A DNA stretch of 38,275 nt from Phycisphaerales bacterium (GTDB lineage Bacteria; Planctomycetota; Phycisphaerae; Tepidisphaerales; Tepidisphaeraceae). Under the pieces are notes generated by a model. The model did not search any database. It saw only the letters and a list, made by a program, of their open reading frames with translations, and was not told where the DNA came from. The position numbers and the translations under genes were made by a program. The stretch spans positions 1-38,275 of the forward strand of contig JANYKD010000226.1 in the NCBI GenBank assembly GCA_025361735.1, in the 5' to 3' direction. Below are positions 1 through 9,104 of this stretch, piece after piece; the first letter of the stretch is position 1, and each line of letters begins with the position of its first letter.

Positions 1-2
1 TG

Positions 3-1961
3 ATCGAGAAGGTGGCCGAAGAACGCGGCATCACCGATCCCGATCGCAAGGCGGAACTCGGGGCCGAGACGCGGGAGAAGAAGGATTCAACGCTCGGCTG
101 GGAAGGCTTGCGCAAACATTGGGACAGTCGCCTGAACGAGAAGGAACGGGATACGCTGGCGGCGGTTCATCGCCGTGAGCATGCCGCCGTTAAACCAGAG
201 CACGGCGAGAAAACGGCAGTCGATCATGCCATCGAACACAGTTTCGTGCGTGAGGCGGTGGTGCCGGAACGTAAGCTCGCCACCGAAGCTCTGAAACGCG
301 GGATAGGTTCCGTCACCGTCGAGGACGTGCAACGCGAGGTGCGGGAACGTCCGCTGATCCGCAGCGAGGTCGCCGGCCGTCCGATGGCGACGACGAAAGA
401 AATGCTCGCCCTGGAGTCGAAGCTGATCGACTTCGCCCGCTGGGGTCGCGGGCGCTGCCGGCCGCTCGGCGAACCAACGCGGCCATGCTCGCGGGATTGG
501 TTCAACGAAGGACAAAAGGCGGCCGTCCGCCACGTCCTTGGCTCGCGTGACCGGGTGATGATCATCCGGGGCGTGGCCGGAACGGGCAAAACGACGCTGG
601 AGCAGGAGATTGGCGAGGCGTTGGCCGAGGCCAAGCGGCCGGTGGTCGCTCTGGCCCAATCCGTCAAGGCCAGCCGCGAAGTGCTGCGGGAAGAGGCGGG
701 CTTCGCCATGGCCGACACGGTGGCCAGGTTCCTGCAAGACTCGGGGATGAAGGAAGCGGCCCGCAACGGCGTCATCCTGGTCGATGAGGCCAGCCAACTC
801 GGCACGCGGGACATGATTGCTGTGTTTGACGTGGCTGAAGCGGTCGGCGCTCGGGTCGTGCTGGTCGGAGATCGCCGCCAGCATCGCAGTGTGACCGCCG
901 GTGAGCCGCTGAAGCTCCTGGAGGAAAAAGCGGGGCTAAAGGTGGCCGAAGTGACGGACATTTTGAGGCAGAGTGGCGATTACAAGAAGGCGGCACAAGC
1001 GCTCAGCGAAGGTCGAACCGAGGAGGGATTCGAGCAGTTGGACAAGCTCGGCTGGATCAAGCAGGTGGCGGATAGCGACCGAAACCAGCAGTTGGCCGAG
1101 GCCTACCTCGCGGCCGTGGCTGAAAAGAAGAAGGATGGAACACCGAAGTCAGCACTTGTCGTGTCGCCGACGCACGCGGAGGCCAACCTGATTGATGAGG
1201 CGATTCGCTCCGGGCTGAAGGCACAAGGCAAGCTGGGCGAGCAACGCATCGTCAAGGCGTGGGTTCCCGCTCACCTGACCGATGCACAGAAGGCGGACCC
1301 CACCGAATTTGAGGTGGGCGATCTGCTTCAGTTCCACCAGAATGCGCGGGGCTACACCAAGGGATCAAGGCTGATCGTTGGCGAGGGCGTCAAGCCGCCA
1401 ACCGAACTGGCCAAGCGGTTTGAGGCGTACCGGCCGACGCAGTTCGCCCTGGCCGTGGGCGACCGCGTACGGGTCACGGCGGGCGGCAAGACCCAGGACG
1501 GCAAGCATCGCCTCAGCAATGGCTCGCTTCTGTCCGTCCAGGGCTTTACCAAGCGCGGCGACATCGTCGTCGATCACGGCTGGGTCATTGACCGGGATTT
1601 CGGTCACCTGACGCACGGGTATGTTTTGACGAGTCACTCCAGCCAGGGGGTGACCGTGGACAAGGTGTTCGTCGGCATTTCCAGCCAGTCTCTCCCCGCG
1701 ACTGACCAGCGGACGGCCTATGTTGCCCTGACACGCGGGAAGGAACAGGCCCAGATATTCACGGACGACCGGAAAGAGCTATTGAAGGCCATCAAGCGGG
1801 CGGACGTGCCCTTGTCGGCGACGGAGATTTCCCAGGCGGCGCAGCCGCAGCCTCGCCTGCGGGGTTGGCTAAAGAAGCAACTGACGATTGCCGGCGGCCC
1901 TGCCGCGTTGGGGCAGCAACGTGAAATCATGCGGCCGGGCATCGAACGAGACGGAATGTAG
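3..1961 (+). CDS. MobF/TrwC-type conjugative relaxase, C-terminal helicase part (5' end outside window)
   Basis: The frame is open through the left edge, so the start is missing; 652 residues are visible. The visible part is a superfamily 1 helicase of the TraI/TrwC type. It has Walker A GVAGTGKTT at residues 190-198 of the visible frame, Walker B ILVDEASQLG about 70 residues later, a GDRRQHRSV motif, and near the end HGYVLTSHSSQGVTVDKV followed by YVALTRGKEQAQIF, the typical last helicase motifs. In this family an N-terminal relaxase domain nicks oriT and this domain unwinds the strand for transfer; that domain would lie left of the window. A strong AGGAGG for the next gene begins right after the stop, so the two are probably co-transcribed. 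Without the N-terminus a non-relaxase RecD2-like helicase cannot be fully excluded. Confidence 0.85.
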   Translation: MEKVAEERGITDPDRKAELGAETREKKDSTLGWEGLRKHWDSRLNEKERDTLAAVHRREHAAVKPEHGEKTAVDHAIEHSFVREAVVPERKLATEALKRGIGSVTVEDVQREVRERPLIRSEVAGRPMATTKEMLALESKLIDFARWGRGRCRPLGEPTRPCSRDWFNEGQKAAVRHVLGSRDRVMIIRGVAGTGKTTLEQEIGEALAEAKRPVVALAQSVKASREVLREEAGFAMADTVARFLQDSGMKEAARNGVILVDEASQLGTRDMIAVFDVAEAVGARVVLVGDRRQHRSVTAGEPLKLLEEKAGLKVAEVTDILRQSGDYKKAAQALSEGRTEEGFEQLDKLGWIKQVADSDRNQQLAEAYLAAVAEKKKDGTPKSALVVSPTHAEANLIDEAIRSGLKAQGKLGEQRIVKAWVPAHLTDAQKADPTEFEVGDLLQFHQNARGYTKGSRLIVGEGVKPPTELAKRFEAYRPTQFALAVGDRVRVTAGGKTQDGKHRLSNGSLLSVQGFTKRGDIVVDHGWVIDRDFGHLTHGYVLTSHSSQGVTVDKVFVGISSQSLPATDQRTAYVALTRGKEQAQIFTDDRKELLKAIKRADVPLSATEISQAAQPQPRLRGWLKKQLTIAGGPAALGQQREIMRPGIERDGM

Positions 1962-1978
1962 AGAGGAGGGGTTGGGCC

Positions 1979-2494
1979 ATGCTCGACAACGACAGCAAAC
2001 ATCAGGCGCGGTTGGAACGAAAGTCCCAGGCGGCCGGTCATACTGCGTCTTCGCCGCAGAAGGAAGCGGAGGTCGAGGAAGCCGAAGCTTCGTGCGGAGC
2101 CTTCGGCTATTTGCGCGGCCTGAGAGATGTGTCCGCCGCGGTTGAGTTGCGTTTCCGGGACGGCAACAGCACCTGGTTCCCCTATAACTGGCTTGGCAAC
2201 TGGCAATATAGCCCTTCCGATGGGCTGCTGCTCAAATTCTCCGGCGATCTCGTATATCTCGTGCTGATCCGGGGCAGCAACCTCGACCGGCCGCTGAACG
2301 AAGGCTCGATCAATCTCACCCATGCCGGCCTGCAACGGCATCGCGTGCTTTGGGTCCGCGAGATGACCGCTGAGGAGATCAGGAAAGTCGGGGAAGACGG
2401 CCCAACCATCGACAGCATCGAGATGGCCGAATTCGAGAGCCACTCCGCTCTCAAGGCCTGGCTCGACAAGAATGCCCCGGCGTTCGTGCGGTGA
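1979..2494 (+). CDS. Unknown 171-residue protein following the relaxase
   Basis: It starts at an ATG preceded by an AGGAGG ribosome binding site 17 bases after the relaxase stop. The first 45 residues are charged and low in complexity (lysine/glutamate rich). The rest looks like a compact globular domain rich in beta-strand-type sequence, with aromatic runs such as STWFPYNWLGNWQY, then LLLKFSGDLVYLVLIRGSNL and a C-terminal helical part ending WLDKNAPAFVR. No signal peptide, membrane segment or catalytic motif is visible. Position suggests an accessory of the relaxase operon, but I do not recognise the family. The stop overlaps the GTG of the next small frame. Confidence 0.8.
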   Translation: MLDNDSKHQARLERKSQAAGHTASSPQKEAEVEEAEASCGAFGYLRGLRDVSAAVELRFRDGNSTWFPYNWLGNWQYSPSDGLLLKFSGDLVYLVLIRGSNLDRPLNEGSINLTHAGLQRHRVLWVREMTAEEIRKVGEDGPTIDSIEMAEFESHSALKAWLDKNAPAFVR

Positions 2495-2736
2495 CGGCCG
2501 AGTTGCCTGAGTTGATCATGCCCGTATCGCTCCGGCGGCGGGAACGGCAACGTTGTGATGCCAAGCGCACGATGACATGGCGGATACGCCTGCAAAACAA
2601 GGGACCGAAGGTCCACGGGGTTGTGTACCAACCATATTTCCGCCTCAGCTTCGATAGAGGAAGGAATTGGCAGCGACCGGGCGCAGCGGTCAAGGAGGAA
2701 CCGTCGGAGAAGAGGCTCCAGGTACTCGTGGAGTAG
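2491..2736 (+). CDS. Possible small unknown protein (81 aa)
   Basis: This frame begins at a GTG that overlaps the preceding stop (GTGA arrangement), suggesting translational coupling. The product is very basic, with MSLRRRERQRC-like and DRGRNWQRPG-like stretches and no recognisable domain. The overlap and the lack of a competing frame support it, but the composition is also what random GC-rich sequence gives. It ends just before the promoter proposed for the NACHT gene. Treat as tentative. Confidence 0.35.
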   Translation: MTAELPELIMPVSLRRRERQRCDAKRTMTWRIRLQNKGPKVHGVVYQPYFRLSFDRGRNWQRPGAAVKEEPSEKRLQVLVE

Positions 2737-2740
2737 TTCC

Positions 2741-2767
2741 TTGACGGCGAGCACCGGTCGCTAGAAT
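2741..2767 (+). promoter_or_regulatory. Sigma70-like promoter for the NACHT gene
   Basis: TTGACG at 2741-2746 and TAGAAT at 2762-2767 are separated by 15 bases, slightly short for a housekeeping promoter. It lies between the small frame ending at 2736 and the NACHT reading frame, so the NACHT gene could be transcribed independently of the transfer operon, as expected for cargo. Confidence 0.45.
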
Positions 2768-2922
2768 GGGACTTCCGAGTCTGAGCGGGGTTCTTGCCTG
2801 TCGGCGCGATCTTAGCAGTGCTATGCAGACCTCGGAGAATGCTTCGATCCGACCCACCGCCCCACGGCCCGCGGTTGATTTCGGTGACGGTTCCCGCTGC
2901 AATGGCCTTTGAGGCTTATGAT

Positions 2923-5900
2923 ATGCGACCTGATGGCGACGGTTCTGTCATTGAAATCTGGCGGCACGCCTTCATCCTGCTCGGCTCACTGGAGCTTGGC
3001 AAGCCATTGGCCTGGGCGGGTCCGGATGACTTGGAGGAACTGAAACTTCGCGTTGAAACGCTGGCTCTGCTCCTGGCCCTGGTCCCCGGGAGTCATGTGG
3101 ACCGGCTTGAGGAGGTGGCAGCGCATCTTTCGGCCAGTTACGCGATTGGCGCGCCGGTTGATCTGGGGGCGATGCGGTCTGGCATTCGGCGGTTGCTGAA
3201 CGCCGCCGTCGGCCCAACGACGGCCGCAGACCGCTACCTGCAGCGAGCCGTCCAAGCCGTGTCCCGTGGTCACTGCGACTCGGTGCAACGATCCCAGGCA
3301 GTCGCGGTGGAACCTGGGGCGAGTGAACAGGACCACACGGCGTGCCGTGAGGGCATGCGGAGGTGGTTCCAGCAGCTTGCCGAGGGACGACAATGGGCTT
3401 ATCTCAAGCTGGCGTTCTCCGACGAGCGCGAAATCCCCATAGATCAAGTGTTTGTCGAAGTGTTCGCTGTCCCCGATGAGCACATCGAAGCCAGCGCGGA
3501 CCCTGGCGCCGATCCGGTTCGACGGGTGAAGGGACGCATTACGAAGGAGACGCATGCCGCCATCGACGCTGAGAGCATGGTGTCGAGGATCGGCCGTTTT
3601 TGCGTGGTGATCGGGGAACCGGGAAGCGGCAAATCGACCCTGGTGAAATGGATCGCGCGCAGCGTGGCCGAGCAACGGATCGCCGATTATGAGGCGCCGG
3701 TCGTGGTGAGCCTCGGCGCATTCTCGCTGGAACTCGCCAAGTCGCCGAGCCGTTCCATACTGGAATACTTCTTTGAAACGGTGGGGATCAATGCTGGCGA
3801 GTGCGTTGGCGCGGCCAACTGGCTGCGTGGGGCGGCCAGGGAGGGAGTGAATTATCTCCTGCTGCTGGATGGTTGGGACGAAGTGCCGCCGGCTCGGCGC
3901 GAGCGGGTCCAGGAACGCATCGAGCAAGAGGCGCGACTGTTCACGACCATTGTGACGTCCCGTCCCTCTGGTTTTCCCAGGCGACTGGCCATCGGTCGGC
4001 GGGCCGAGGTCTATCACCTCGCGGGCCTGAGCCGGGAGGGACGAGACACGCTGGCGGGCCGCTACCTCGCCGCCCTGGGCAGGGAGTCGTTGCTGTCGGA
4101 CCTGCTTAAGCAAGTCGAGGCCAATCACGATTTGAGGGAACTGGCAGGCAATCCCTTCATGTTGGCGCTGCTGACCCGTTCGTTTGCCCAGTCTGGCGTC
4201 GACGCGGTTACCGAGTGGACGCCCTGCGAACTGTACAAACGCGCGGCCCAGTGGATCGTGGATGTCGCGGCGGAACGTGGGGGGCTCATGGCCCAATCCC
4301 TTGCAGGTCTGGGCCGACTGTCGTTCGGATTGCTTCTTGACGAATCCGCACCTCGGTATGTGTTTTCCGCAATGGAACTGGGGAGCAAGCTGGATGGCGA
4401 GCAGGCCGAGGCCGTGGCTGCCAGCCGTTTCATCAGCCAAGTGGACCGGGATGCCCAGAACCTGGCGTTCCTGCACGCGACGTTTCAGGAGTATTTCGCG
4501 GCCAGGCACTTTGAGTCGCTGGTCGAGCCGGAGCTGGCCCATTGCCTGGAGCGGGCGTTCCTTTCGGCATCGCGGCTGGTGATCCTCGAATTTGTCGTGG
4601 GGTTGGCATCGGCGGCAGGGAAGGCTGCGCGGGCTCTTCTGGATCGCTGGATGGAAACGCGCGACCGCTACGGGCAGATCCTGTATCGATTGGGAAGGCT
4701 GCTGGCGGCCTGCCCCACTGGAGAGCGGCGGCCCGACTTGATGATGAAGTTGCGCTGCGAACTGTGGACGCGCATCAACGGGACCTCCGACCTTGACGTC
4801 AAGCAAGTCGGCGTGTCGATCTTCGCCCGCCTTGATCCGGTGGCGTTGTGCAGGGCGGCCGCCGCCGACAAATCCCCCGATCAGTTTGTCCTGGATTGCA
4901 TCACATCGACCGTTCCGGCGGAGATAGGGCGGGCCGAGCGGATCACGGAGTTGCTTGACCCAGCGATGCGGGAAAGGGTGGAGGCGGAGTTGTGGGGTGG
5001 TTTGAGCCGGGAGACGATGCAAGAGAACCGGCGGACTCTGAGCCAGGCCCCATCGTCCGATCCGGCGCTTCGCAAGGCAATCCTGGACACGGGGGCAGCG
5101 CGCGATCTCGGAGCGGTTTCCGCCCTTGAGGCGCGGCTTCGCCGCGGCGATCTCCCCGACGAGGCGCAGGAGGAGATTGCGACCAGCCTCGGGCTGATCG
5201 GTGGAAATGAGGCGACCCGCATCCTGGTGGACCTGGTTGCCGGGAAGATTCAGGCCTCGCGCGTCGCGGTTGGCTTGGCACGGCGATCGCTTCAGCATGT
5301 GGAAGGCGGTCGCAGTCGGCTCAATCCCGCCGGTCGGGACTTACTGCTCAGGCGAATCGCCTGCGCGCCCGCCGATCGGCCGACGCAAATCGTGATGCTT
5401 TCGGCATTGAAGGGATTTCCGATCCGCAGCGGGACGAAGCTTCTGAAGCATCTGGCCCGCTCGGTGACCGCGCCGAGATTTGTCCGCCTGGAATGCCTGG
5501 AGGCGCTGGAAACATCGCTGCCGGACGATGAGCTGGATGTGCTGATTGGGGGAATCCAAGCCGAGCACGGCGAAATTGAGGCACTGCTGCTGAGTTTCGC
5601 AGTCGCGCGGCGGCGGCCCATCCCATTCAAATGGTTGGCCACTCGGCTGCAGGCTGCCGGACGATTGCCCGACAAGACCATGCTCCTAACCGTCGCCCTG
5701 GCGATGTCGGCGCGACACGATGGCAATTCGCGGGAAGTTATTGAGTTGCTCGAAAAGAACATGCGGCGTGCCTTATCGGATACAGAGCAAGATCGAGCCG
5801 ATCTGGCACGGGCGCTGCAGAGTGCGGTGAGCGATGTGCCGGTGGACCACGCCCGCCCGCCGGTATGGATCGATTCCGCCCTTTGCGAACGAACACTCAA

Positions 5901-7068
5901 GCGGTTCGTGGCTCGCGACGAACGCATCGCATCGGATCAGGTGATGTGTGCCGCGACGCTCCTGGGACGAATTCCAGCGCGCGACTCGGGCACCCTACTC
6001 GGCGAGTCTCTGGCCAACTGTCAAGAGCGGCTCGGTCAGCCGTTGGAGCAAATGCAGGCCAAGCTTCTGATTGAGGTCGCAGGCGTGGTGGCCAAGGCGA
6101 TTGCGGAACTTGATCCGGTGGCGCTGCTTGCGTTTCCGGCGGATTGGCAACCGGTCAGGGACGTCCTGCACAAAGTGTCAAACCAGCGTGGCTGGCTGGT
6201 TTTTGACGACCGGATCATCGACGCCGAAGGCCGACGCGTGCTGGCCCCTTGGGAGAACCCGCACTTGCGGCGCGATGACGGCGTCCCACAGCGGGCTCAG
6301 CGCGATGAATCCGCGCTGGGAGGCGTCGGGGCCATTGAATCTCGCGTCATTGACGGCGAGATGGACCCTGCCCTTTTCACGGTGGCGTTGCAGACGATGG
6401 TCGGCGTGTGCCTCGGCAAGGCCGAGCGGGCGGAGTTCTTTGCAGCGATGGAAGATCGGCCTCGCCGCTCGGAGCGGCTTCGCGCTGCGGTGAAGGTCTT
6501 GGAGACTGGGCTTGCAGCGGAGCAGAAGGCCGCATTGTCAAGGCTCGGCTCGGCCAAGCAACGCGCACAACGATACCGCTCCAAGAAGGCGATGGAAGAC
6601 GGGGCAGCGGAGAGACCGTCAGGCACGCTGTACGTCAATTGGCGGCAATTTCGCGCGCTGATGGTGGATCAGGATGCGAATGCCGTCCAACGGCTGGCGC
6701 GGGCCGTTTACGACAGAGTGACTGGGACGTCCGCTGAAATCGCGCCCGCCGGGGTCGAGGGCGCCTGGGTGTTTATCTGTCGTCACTGTCAGCGAATTCG
6801 CGAGATTCCGCCAGCGCAGCTTATGCTCTCGGACGCCGAGCTTCGCCGCGGCAAGCAGTGCGACGCTTGCGGGGGGATACTGGTCGGAAGCCGAGTGCCG
6901 TACCCGGAAGAGATTTTGCAGTGCGTTGAATGCAGGGACAAGAATGGGGATCGGTTGGTCTTCGCCGCCCGTCAAATCTCCGGTCCAAAAGGCCGGATTC
7001 GACAATCATGTCCTCGCGAAGATTGCGGAAGGCCGCTGGTGCCTTGGAACAAGCCAGAAAGAACCTGA
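2923..7068 (+). CDS. NACHT-domain STAND NTPase with C-terminal zinc ribbons, candidate defence protein
   Basis: With the start at 2923 the protein has 1381 residues. This ATG has GAGG 8 bases upstream; ATG 2902, ATG 2839 and TTG 2794 are in frame but poorer. An N-terminal alpha-helical part of about 220 residues has no visible catalytic motif. The NACHT module follows: P-loop GEPGSGKS at 231-238 (Lys237), Walker B LLLLDGWDE with Asp316, Asp319 and Glu320 in the NACHT pattern, then TIVTSRPSGF (sensor region) and a winged-helix-like part. Residues about 540-1200 are helical and repeat-like, consistent with HEAT-type units. The C-terminus has four cysteine pairs: CRHC (1286/1289), CDAC (1313/1316), CVEC (1334/1337) and CPREDC (1363/1368), fitting two zinc ribbons. 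Bacterial NACHT proteins are known antiphage sensors; defence is inferred here from architecture and mobile context. The effector is not obvious. Confidence 0.85.
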   Translation: MRPDGDGSVIEIWRHAFILLGSLELGKPLAWAGPDDLEELKLRVETLALLLALVPGSHVDRLEEVAAHLSASYAIGAPVDLGAMRSGIRRLLNAAVGPTTAADRYLQRAVQAVSRGHCDSVQRSQAVAVEPGASEQDHTACREGMRRWFQQLAEGRQWAYLKLAFSDEREIPIDQVFVEVFAVPDEHIEASADPGADPVRRVKGRITKETHAAIDAESMVSRIGRFCVVIGEPGSGKSTLVKWIARSVAEQRIADYEAPVVVSLGAFSLELAKSPSRSILEYFFETVGINAGECVGAANWLRGAAREGVNYLLLLDGWDEVPPARRERVQERIEQEARLFTTIVTSRPSGFPRRLAIGRRAEVYHLAGLSREGRDTLAGRYLAALGRESLLSDLLKQVEANHDLRELAGNPFMLALLTRSFAQSGVDAVTEWTPCELYKRAAQWIVDVAAERGGLMAQSLAGLGRLSFGLLLDESAPRYVFSAMELGSKLDGEQAEAVAASRFISQVDRDAQNLAFLHATFQEYFAARHFESLVEPELAHCLERAFLSASRLVILEFVVGLASAAGKAARALLDRWMETRDRYGQILYRLGRLLAACPTGERRPDLMMKLRCELWTRINGTSDLDVKQVGVSIFARLDPVALCRAAAADKSPDQFVLDCITSTVPAEIGRAERITELLDPAMRERVEAELWGGLSRETMQENRRTLSQAPSSDPALRKAILDTGAARDLGAVSALEARLRRGDLPDEAQEEIATSLGLIGGNEATRILVDLVAGKIQASRVAVGLARRSLQHVEGGRSRLNPAGRDLLLRRIACAPADRPTQIVMLSALKGFPIRSGTKLLKHLARSVTAPRFVRLECLEALETSLPDDELDVLIGGIQAEHGEIEALLLSFAVARRRPIPFKWLATRLQAAGRLPDKTMLLTVALAMSARHDGNSREVIELLEKNMRRALSDTEQDRADLARALQSAVSDVPVDHARPPVWIDSALCERTLKRFVARDERIASDQVMCAATLLGRIPARDSGTLLGESLANCQERLGQPLEQMQAKLLIEVAGVVAKAIAELDPVALLAFPADWQPVRDVLHKVSNQRGWLVFDDRIIDAEGRRVLAPWENPHLRRDDGVPQRAQRDESALGGVGAIESRVIDGEMDPALFTVALQTMVGVCLGKAERAEFFAAMEDRPRRSERLRAAVKVLETGLAAEQKAALSRLGSAKQRAQRYRSKKAMEDGAAERPSGTLYVNWRQFRALMVDQDANAVQRLARAVYDRVTGTSAEIAPAGVEGAWVFICRHCQRIREIPPAQLMLSDAELRRGKQCDACGGILVGSRVPYPEEILQCVECRDKNGDRLVFAARQISGPKGRIRQSCPREDCGRPLVPWNKPERT

Positions 7069-7268
7069 GTTGCGCTACCAAGATTCGGACCAGAATTCGT
7101 TTTGGGAGGCTGGCTCGGTGGGGATACGCCCAATTTGAGCTGTTTCGCGGGGTTCTTGCATACCGTGGCCCTGAACCGGAATTCGCCTGCGCATACCGCG
7201 CGCCAACCCCGACGACACTCGCGAAGGTGACCGACACGCTTGCAGTCAACTCATTGAAAGGAAATCAC

Positions 7269-8303
7269 ATGCTACCGACTTACCTGCCTCCAGAGAAACT
7301 TGCTGAGACGAACGAACTCGGCCAGGCGCGCAAATTTCTGGAAACCGAATTCGCAGTGACGTATATCAACGCTCCACTCCGCGCACTAAATCTTCTGGCG
7401 GGAGCCGTGGTGGAGGTGGATGGGCACACCTTGCCCGCCACGCAGAATTTTCTGGAGTCGCTGGCGTCCAACATCGGGATGCCGGCGGCGTATGCGTACG
7501 ACATTGATTTTAGCCTCTTTCAATACAATTTCCTCCAACGTAAGGCTGAAAAAGACCATCCCGTGAAAGTCTGCGTCATTGGTGACCGGGCCGTGGGTCT
7601 GGCGCCCGGCGACTATCGGCCCGCCGTTACCACCGACGTACTCGATGCACTTCCGCCGATAAACGAAAAAGTCTGGAAACTCCAGAAGTCTTCGCTCTCG
7701 GATCGGTTTTTCGAGATTGACCTGCTCAGCGAGGACTTCGTCGTTACACCCATGCCGGGGGATGATATTCGAGTCGGCATCCGGATCACCAATTCCGAGA
7801 CCGGGGATTTCGGCTTGAGGGCGTCCCTGTTCACGCATCGTTTGCGTTGTTCCAACGGGGCCGTCATGACCGATCAGCTCGGAGTGGTACGCTGGAATTA
7901 TGACAAGCGTATGACTTACGTGTCGAGCATTGCAAAGTTCGCCAGCGCTGTGCCGGTGTTGTGGGATGGTCAGAAGAAGCTGAAAGATGTTTATGCGGCA
8001 GCTATCCAGCGTCCGGTTCCAGAGGAAGATGTGGTGCGGCTCTGGCGGCGGATTCGTTCTGCGGCCAAGCTCGCGCCGGAGCGGGCGGACTCGATTCTGG
8101 GCATCAGCAGCGACGAGCGTCATCGTCTGACTGCCGCCGTCGCCGACCGGCGCGCCGCCGGACAGCCTGCCGAAGCAAGCACCTGGGATGTTTTCACGAT
8201 TCACAATCGGATTACCGCCGCCGCCAAGGCATTTCCCATGGCGCGACGGTCGCACCTTGAACGGATTGGTGGCGCGGTGCTCGGTGGTTACCCGCTCAAT
8301 TGA
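7269..8303 (+). CDS. DUF932 family protein
   Basis: The product has 344 residues from the ATG at 7269, preceded by AAAGGAAA. The frame is open further upstream, but that part overlaps the NACHT 3' end and looks like out-of-frame sequence. The centre has the family hallmark: VGIRITNSETGDFGLRASLFTHRLRCSNG in two parts, around residues 175-205. That is the pattern of DUF932 proteins, which are common on plasmids, phages and integrative elements and often carried near replication or transfer genes. The biochemical role is unknown. No membrane segment or signal peptide is visible. It may belong to the element's maintenance genes rather than to the NACHT cargo. The 200 bases between the NACHT stop and this start contain no clear promoter that I can see. 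Confidence 0.8.
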   Translation: MLPTYLPPEKLAETNELGQARKFLETEFAVTYINAPLRALNLLAGAVVEVDGHTLPATQNFLESLASNIGMPAAYAYDIDFSLFQYNFLQRKAEKDHPVKVCVIGDRAVGLAPGDYRPAVTTDVLDALPPINEKVWKLQKSSLSDRFFEIDLLSEDFVVTPMPGDDIRVGIRITNSETGDFGLRASLFTHRLRCSNGAVMTDQLGVVRWNYDKRMTYVSSIAKFASAVPVLWDGQKKLKDVYAAAIQRPVPEEDVVRLWRRIRSAAKLAPERADSILGISSDERHRLTAAVADRRAAGQPAEASTWDVFTIHNRITAAAKAFPMARRSHLERIGGAVLGGYPLN

Positions 8304-8580
8304 CATACTGCGTTTAGAGCAAGACTTGGCTGTGTGAGCGGGCATTTCCTGGATCGGATCACCTGTGGCCACCGGCCCGCCCGCGTGGTGACGACGACCT
8401 ATGGCTTGTTCGGCACAGAGCGTGAAAGAAGTGGCTCAACAGCAACCCATCGGCCTGTGCCAAGAGCAAGACATAATCATCATCGTTGATGGCCCGACCC
8501 CCGCGTGCTCATTTCTCGACTTGAACTGGCCGGCCTGCTTGGGTGGGCTCAAAGAACGTTGTTCCAGCAAGGAGATTGTG

Positions 8581-9069
8581 ATGTCGCAACTGCTGACCAA
8601 ACCGCTGTCGTGGTTGAAGAGAGACGACCGTCGGTCATTTTCGGGTAAGAATTCCGGCGGCACAGCACGGTCGGCGAGAATCGCGGGGAACGTGCTGATC
8701 CGTGTCGGCCTGGCCGTCCTTCTGTTGCTTCCCATGGCCATCGGAGGCTGCGATGTCCGCAGCGACAATAGGGCACAAGAGGAACGAGCCAGAAGGGCGG
8801 AACACCAAGCGGAGATTGAGCGACAGCAGCGTGTGGCGGCCGAGAATGCCCGGGCGGAAGCTCTGGCGGCTGCCATCAAGGAGCGGAATGCTGCCGACCG
8901 GAATTACGCCATTGCTATTGCCGCCATGTTCGCGGGGGCACTGACGCTGGTGTTCGGTGGGGTCGCCGGCGCGGCGATGGGTTCCAAGGCACGCCGTGAT
9001 CTGGCCCGGCAGCAGGTGGACTTAGCGCTACCTGGACCCACGGCCGATTCCGGCTCGACTCGGCAATGA
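8581..9069 (+). CDS. Small membrane/coiled-coil protein with a ParB-like N-terminal peptide
   Basis: The product has 162 residues from the ATG at 8581, with AAGGAG 8 bases upstream; a longer frame from 8401 lacks a binding site. It begins with a short cytoplasmic stretch containing LLTKPLSWLK, nearly identical to the start of the ParB protein at 9891. A hydrophobic segment follows (about residues 39-56, VLIRVGLAVLLLLPMAIGGC), whose end resembles a lipobox but sits too far from the N-terminus to be typical. Then come a charged alanine/glutamate/arginine coiled coil (60-105) and a second membrane segment (about 107-130, with a small-residue GGVAGAAMG). No known family is recognised; it may be a transfer or exclusion membrane protein. 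The following gene starts within 36 bases or overlaps, suggesting an operon. Confidence 0.7.
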   Translation: MSQLLTKPLSWLKRDDRRSFSGKNSGGTARSARIAGNVLIRVGLAVLLLLPMAIGGCDVRSDNRAQEERARRAEHQAEIERQQRVAAENARAEALAAAIKERNAADRNYAIAIAAMFAGALTLVFGGVAGAAMGSKARRDLARQQVDLALPGPTADSGSTRQ

Positions 9070-9104
9070 CGCTGATTCACAGGGCGATTACCACGAGGTC
9101 CAAT

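Noticed and set aside
2986-5298. 770-codon open frame on the minus strand opposite the NACHT gene
   Set aside because: Antisense frame kept open by high GC third positions; its translation has no domain and the plus strand carries clear NACHT motifs.
2785-7159. A 13-base direct repeat (GCGGGGTTCTTGC) at 2785-2797 and 7147-7159 flanking the NACHT gene, possible insertion footprint
   Set aside because: Several 13-base matches are expected by chance in a GC-rich window of this size, a 12-base match also occurs inside the integrase gene, and similarity does not extend beyond the repeat.
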